From the NCBI GenBank assembly GCA_000961845.1, contig LADZ01000058.1, positions 1 through 33,638 of the forward strand: a stretch of DNA of 33,638 nt. Direction: 5' to 3'. The notes beneath the pieces were generated by a model. The model did not search any database and was not told the DNA's origin. It worked only from the letters and a program-made list of their open reading frames with translations. Of this stretch, positions 32,711-33,638 are shown piece by piece. The first letter of the stretch is position 1; each line of letters starts with the position of its first letter. Source of the stretch: Flavobacteriales bacterium BRH_c54 (GTDB lineage Bacteria; Bacteroidota; Bacteroidia; Flavobacteriales_E; Vicingaceae). A program made the position numbers and the translations under genes.

Positions 32711-32770
32711 ATAAAAAGACCTAAATATCTTTTAATATTTTAATTATCAGAAGATATTTGTTGTTTAGGT
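32711..32770 (-). terminator. AT-rich terminator hairpin after the small lipoprotein gene
   Basis: On the minus strand ACCTAAA and AAATATCTT (32770-32751, with 4 extra nt between them) can pair with AAGATATTTAGGT (32731-32719), followed by CTTTTTAT. It lies 32 bp after the stop at 32803. The stem is AT-rich with a bulge, so weaker than the other two terminators. Confidence 0.4.
32714..32734. promoter_or_regulatory. Candidate Rrf2/NsrR-type operator upstream of ric
   Basis: Near-identical to the norC motif (19 of 21 positions; AA instead of TT in the centre). It is centred about 46 bp upstream of the predicted ric start, not over it. Part of it also serves as the 3' arm of a hairpin (32719-32770), so its conservation might have two causes. 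Confidence 0.42.
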
Positions 32771-32802
32771 GGGTTTTTTAATTAATATTTTGAGTGGGAT
32801 AA

Positions 32803-33006
32803 TTATTTATCAACACATGTACATCCATCAGAAATCATAACATCAACTTCATCATCAAAGTTTGATTTTTTTTCAAAGTCATCTTCGCAAAGTGTTGTAT
32901 TGGCTTTTGTTTTGCAGTTTGTACATTCTCTACAGTTATCATTTCCACAGGAATTAAAAATAAAAGTTGAAAGAAAAATGGTTGTTAAAAAGGTGATTTT
33001 TTTCAT
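32803..33006 (-). CDS. Small Cys-rich lipoprotein
   Basis: 67 residues. A lipoprotein signal ends in FNSC (C20). The mature part has six more cysteines (C25, C28, C31, C40, C62, C64) in NCRECTNCKTK and DGCTCVDK, with an acidic middle. The paired cysteines suggest disulfides or metal binding. No heme motif. Not recognised. Upstream (33007-33146) is AT-rich and holds no other gene. Confidence 0.65.
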   Translation of the reverse strand: MKKITFLTTIFLSTFIFNSCGNDNCRECTNCKTKANTTLCEDDFEKKSNFDDEVDVMISDGCTCVDK

Positions 33007-33146
33007 AAGTTACAAGTTAAGTTTATATGTTATATAATATAAAGATTACTCGTAAAGGTAATTTATTCTACACTTTATTGTATTAAGGTATTGTTAAACG
33101 ATATTAAATTATTATTAATTAGTTGCTTTGATATTGGAGTGGATTA

Positions 33147-33638
33147 TTAAAACTTAATTAGTTTGTATTGTAATATGGTATCTTTTTCTAATTCTAGTTC
33201 GAGGAAATAAATCCCTTTTGGAAGGGTGGATACATTTATTTCAGTTGAAAATTTTGCCTTAATTAATTCTTTTCCTACACCGTTGTATATTCTTACTTGT
33301 TTAACCTGATGAGAATTTGTTTTATTTTGAATAAAAAGTGTGTTTTTAATAGGATTCGGATAAATGGTAAAGTCGTTTATAAGCTCTTTATCGTTTATTC
33401 CTGTTGGTTCTATAACATAAAAAGTCGTTTTAAAGGTATCTAGTGTGGTTAGACCAGCAGCAACTGGCCAAACGACTACAATGTTTCCTCCAACTCTGTA
33501 TCCGTTTTGTTGATTAGCGGTGTCAATAAAAGGAATAATTACGGTATCATTAACTAAATTTGAAACTGTTCTAACTCCCAATGTATCTATTGATGTTAGT
33601 CCGGCAGAGCTATCTACTCCGCCTACTAAATATATATT
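33147..33638 (-). CDS. T9SS cargo protein with type A sorting domain, 5' partial
   Basis: The frame stays open to the window edge at 33638; a TTG at 33581 is not a real start. The visible 163 residues end in a Por secretion system C-terminal domain: INDFTIYPNPIKNTLFI, VRIYNGVGKELIK, INVSTLPKGIYFLEL and a final KLIKF. This sends the protein through T9SS. The upstream part (GGVDSSAGLTSIDTLGVRTV) resembles a surface-exposed repeat region. The function of the full protein cannot be told from this part. Confidence 0.85.
   Translation of the reverse strand, partial: NIYLVGGVDSSAGLTSIDTLGVRTVSNLVNDTVIIPFIDTANQQNGYRVGGNIVVVWPVAAGLTTLDTFKTTFYVIEPTGINDKELINDFTIYPNPIKNTLFIQNKTNSHQVKQVRIYNGVGKELIKAKFSTEINVSTLPKGIYFLELELEKDTILQYKLIKF

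Overview
The window looks like chromosomal DNA of a low-GC Bacteroidota bacterium, probably Flavobacteriia-like. The evidence is two type IX secretion (T9SS) sorting domains at the window edges, a PorP/SprF protein, promoters of the Bacteroidota form TAnnTTTG, weak Shine-Dalgarno signals and AT-rich spacers. No rRNA, tRNA, transposase, integrase or CRISPR array was seen.

Layout. 1-5997 (+): the 3' part of a giant surface adhesin (sixteen ~88-residue repeats, two PKD domains, CHU_C sorting domain), then a PorP/SprF-like membrane protein. 6028-9379 (-): moaA with a hemerythrin protein, then a diheme peroxidase (MauG/CcpA type) with a small cytochrome c lipoprotein. 9612-14400 (-): an outer-membrane porin and two NarK-type nitrate/nitrite transporters. 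14700-15161 (+): an unrecognised gene with a strong FNR-type promoter. 15221-19950 (-): an accessory island holding a DUF262 protein, two HEPN-motif proteins, a GNAT acetyltransferase, DUF2200 and DUF1801 proteins, and repeated intergenic elements. 20358-23190 (-): nirK (fused to cytochrome c), nirV and sco. 23531-30091 (-): norC, norB, norQ, norD, norE, norF and an unknown secreted protein. 30256-32650 (-): ric, an Rrf2/NsrR-like regulator, a cytochrome c lipoprotein and an FNR-like regulator. 32803-33638 (-): a small Cys-rich lipoprotein and the C-terminus of another T9SS cargo protein.

Together this is a denitrification island for nitrite to NO to N2O, with nitrate/nitrite transport, electron-carrier cytochromes, a copper chaperone, NO-damage repair and two regulators. 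Nitrate reductase and nosZ are not in the window.

The main non-coding result is a repeated promoter design. A palindrome TGATnnnnATCA (or a near match) is followed after 23 nt (24 at norC) by a TAnnTTTG-like -7 element. I find it upstream of the hemerythrin gene, the cytochrome/peroxidase pair, the porin, the first narK, the unknown 14700 gene, nirK and norC. One more copy precedes a stretch with no ORF that ends in a strong terminator, so it may make an FNR-controlled small RNA of about 90 nt. A separate near-identical motif at norC and upstream of ric is a candidate NsrR-type operator. The DUF262-HEPN pair with a neighbouring membrane-anchored HEPN gene is the best candidate for a little-described defence or toxin system.
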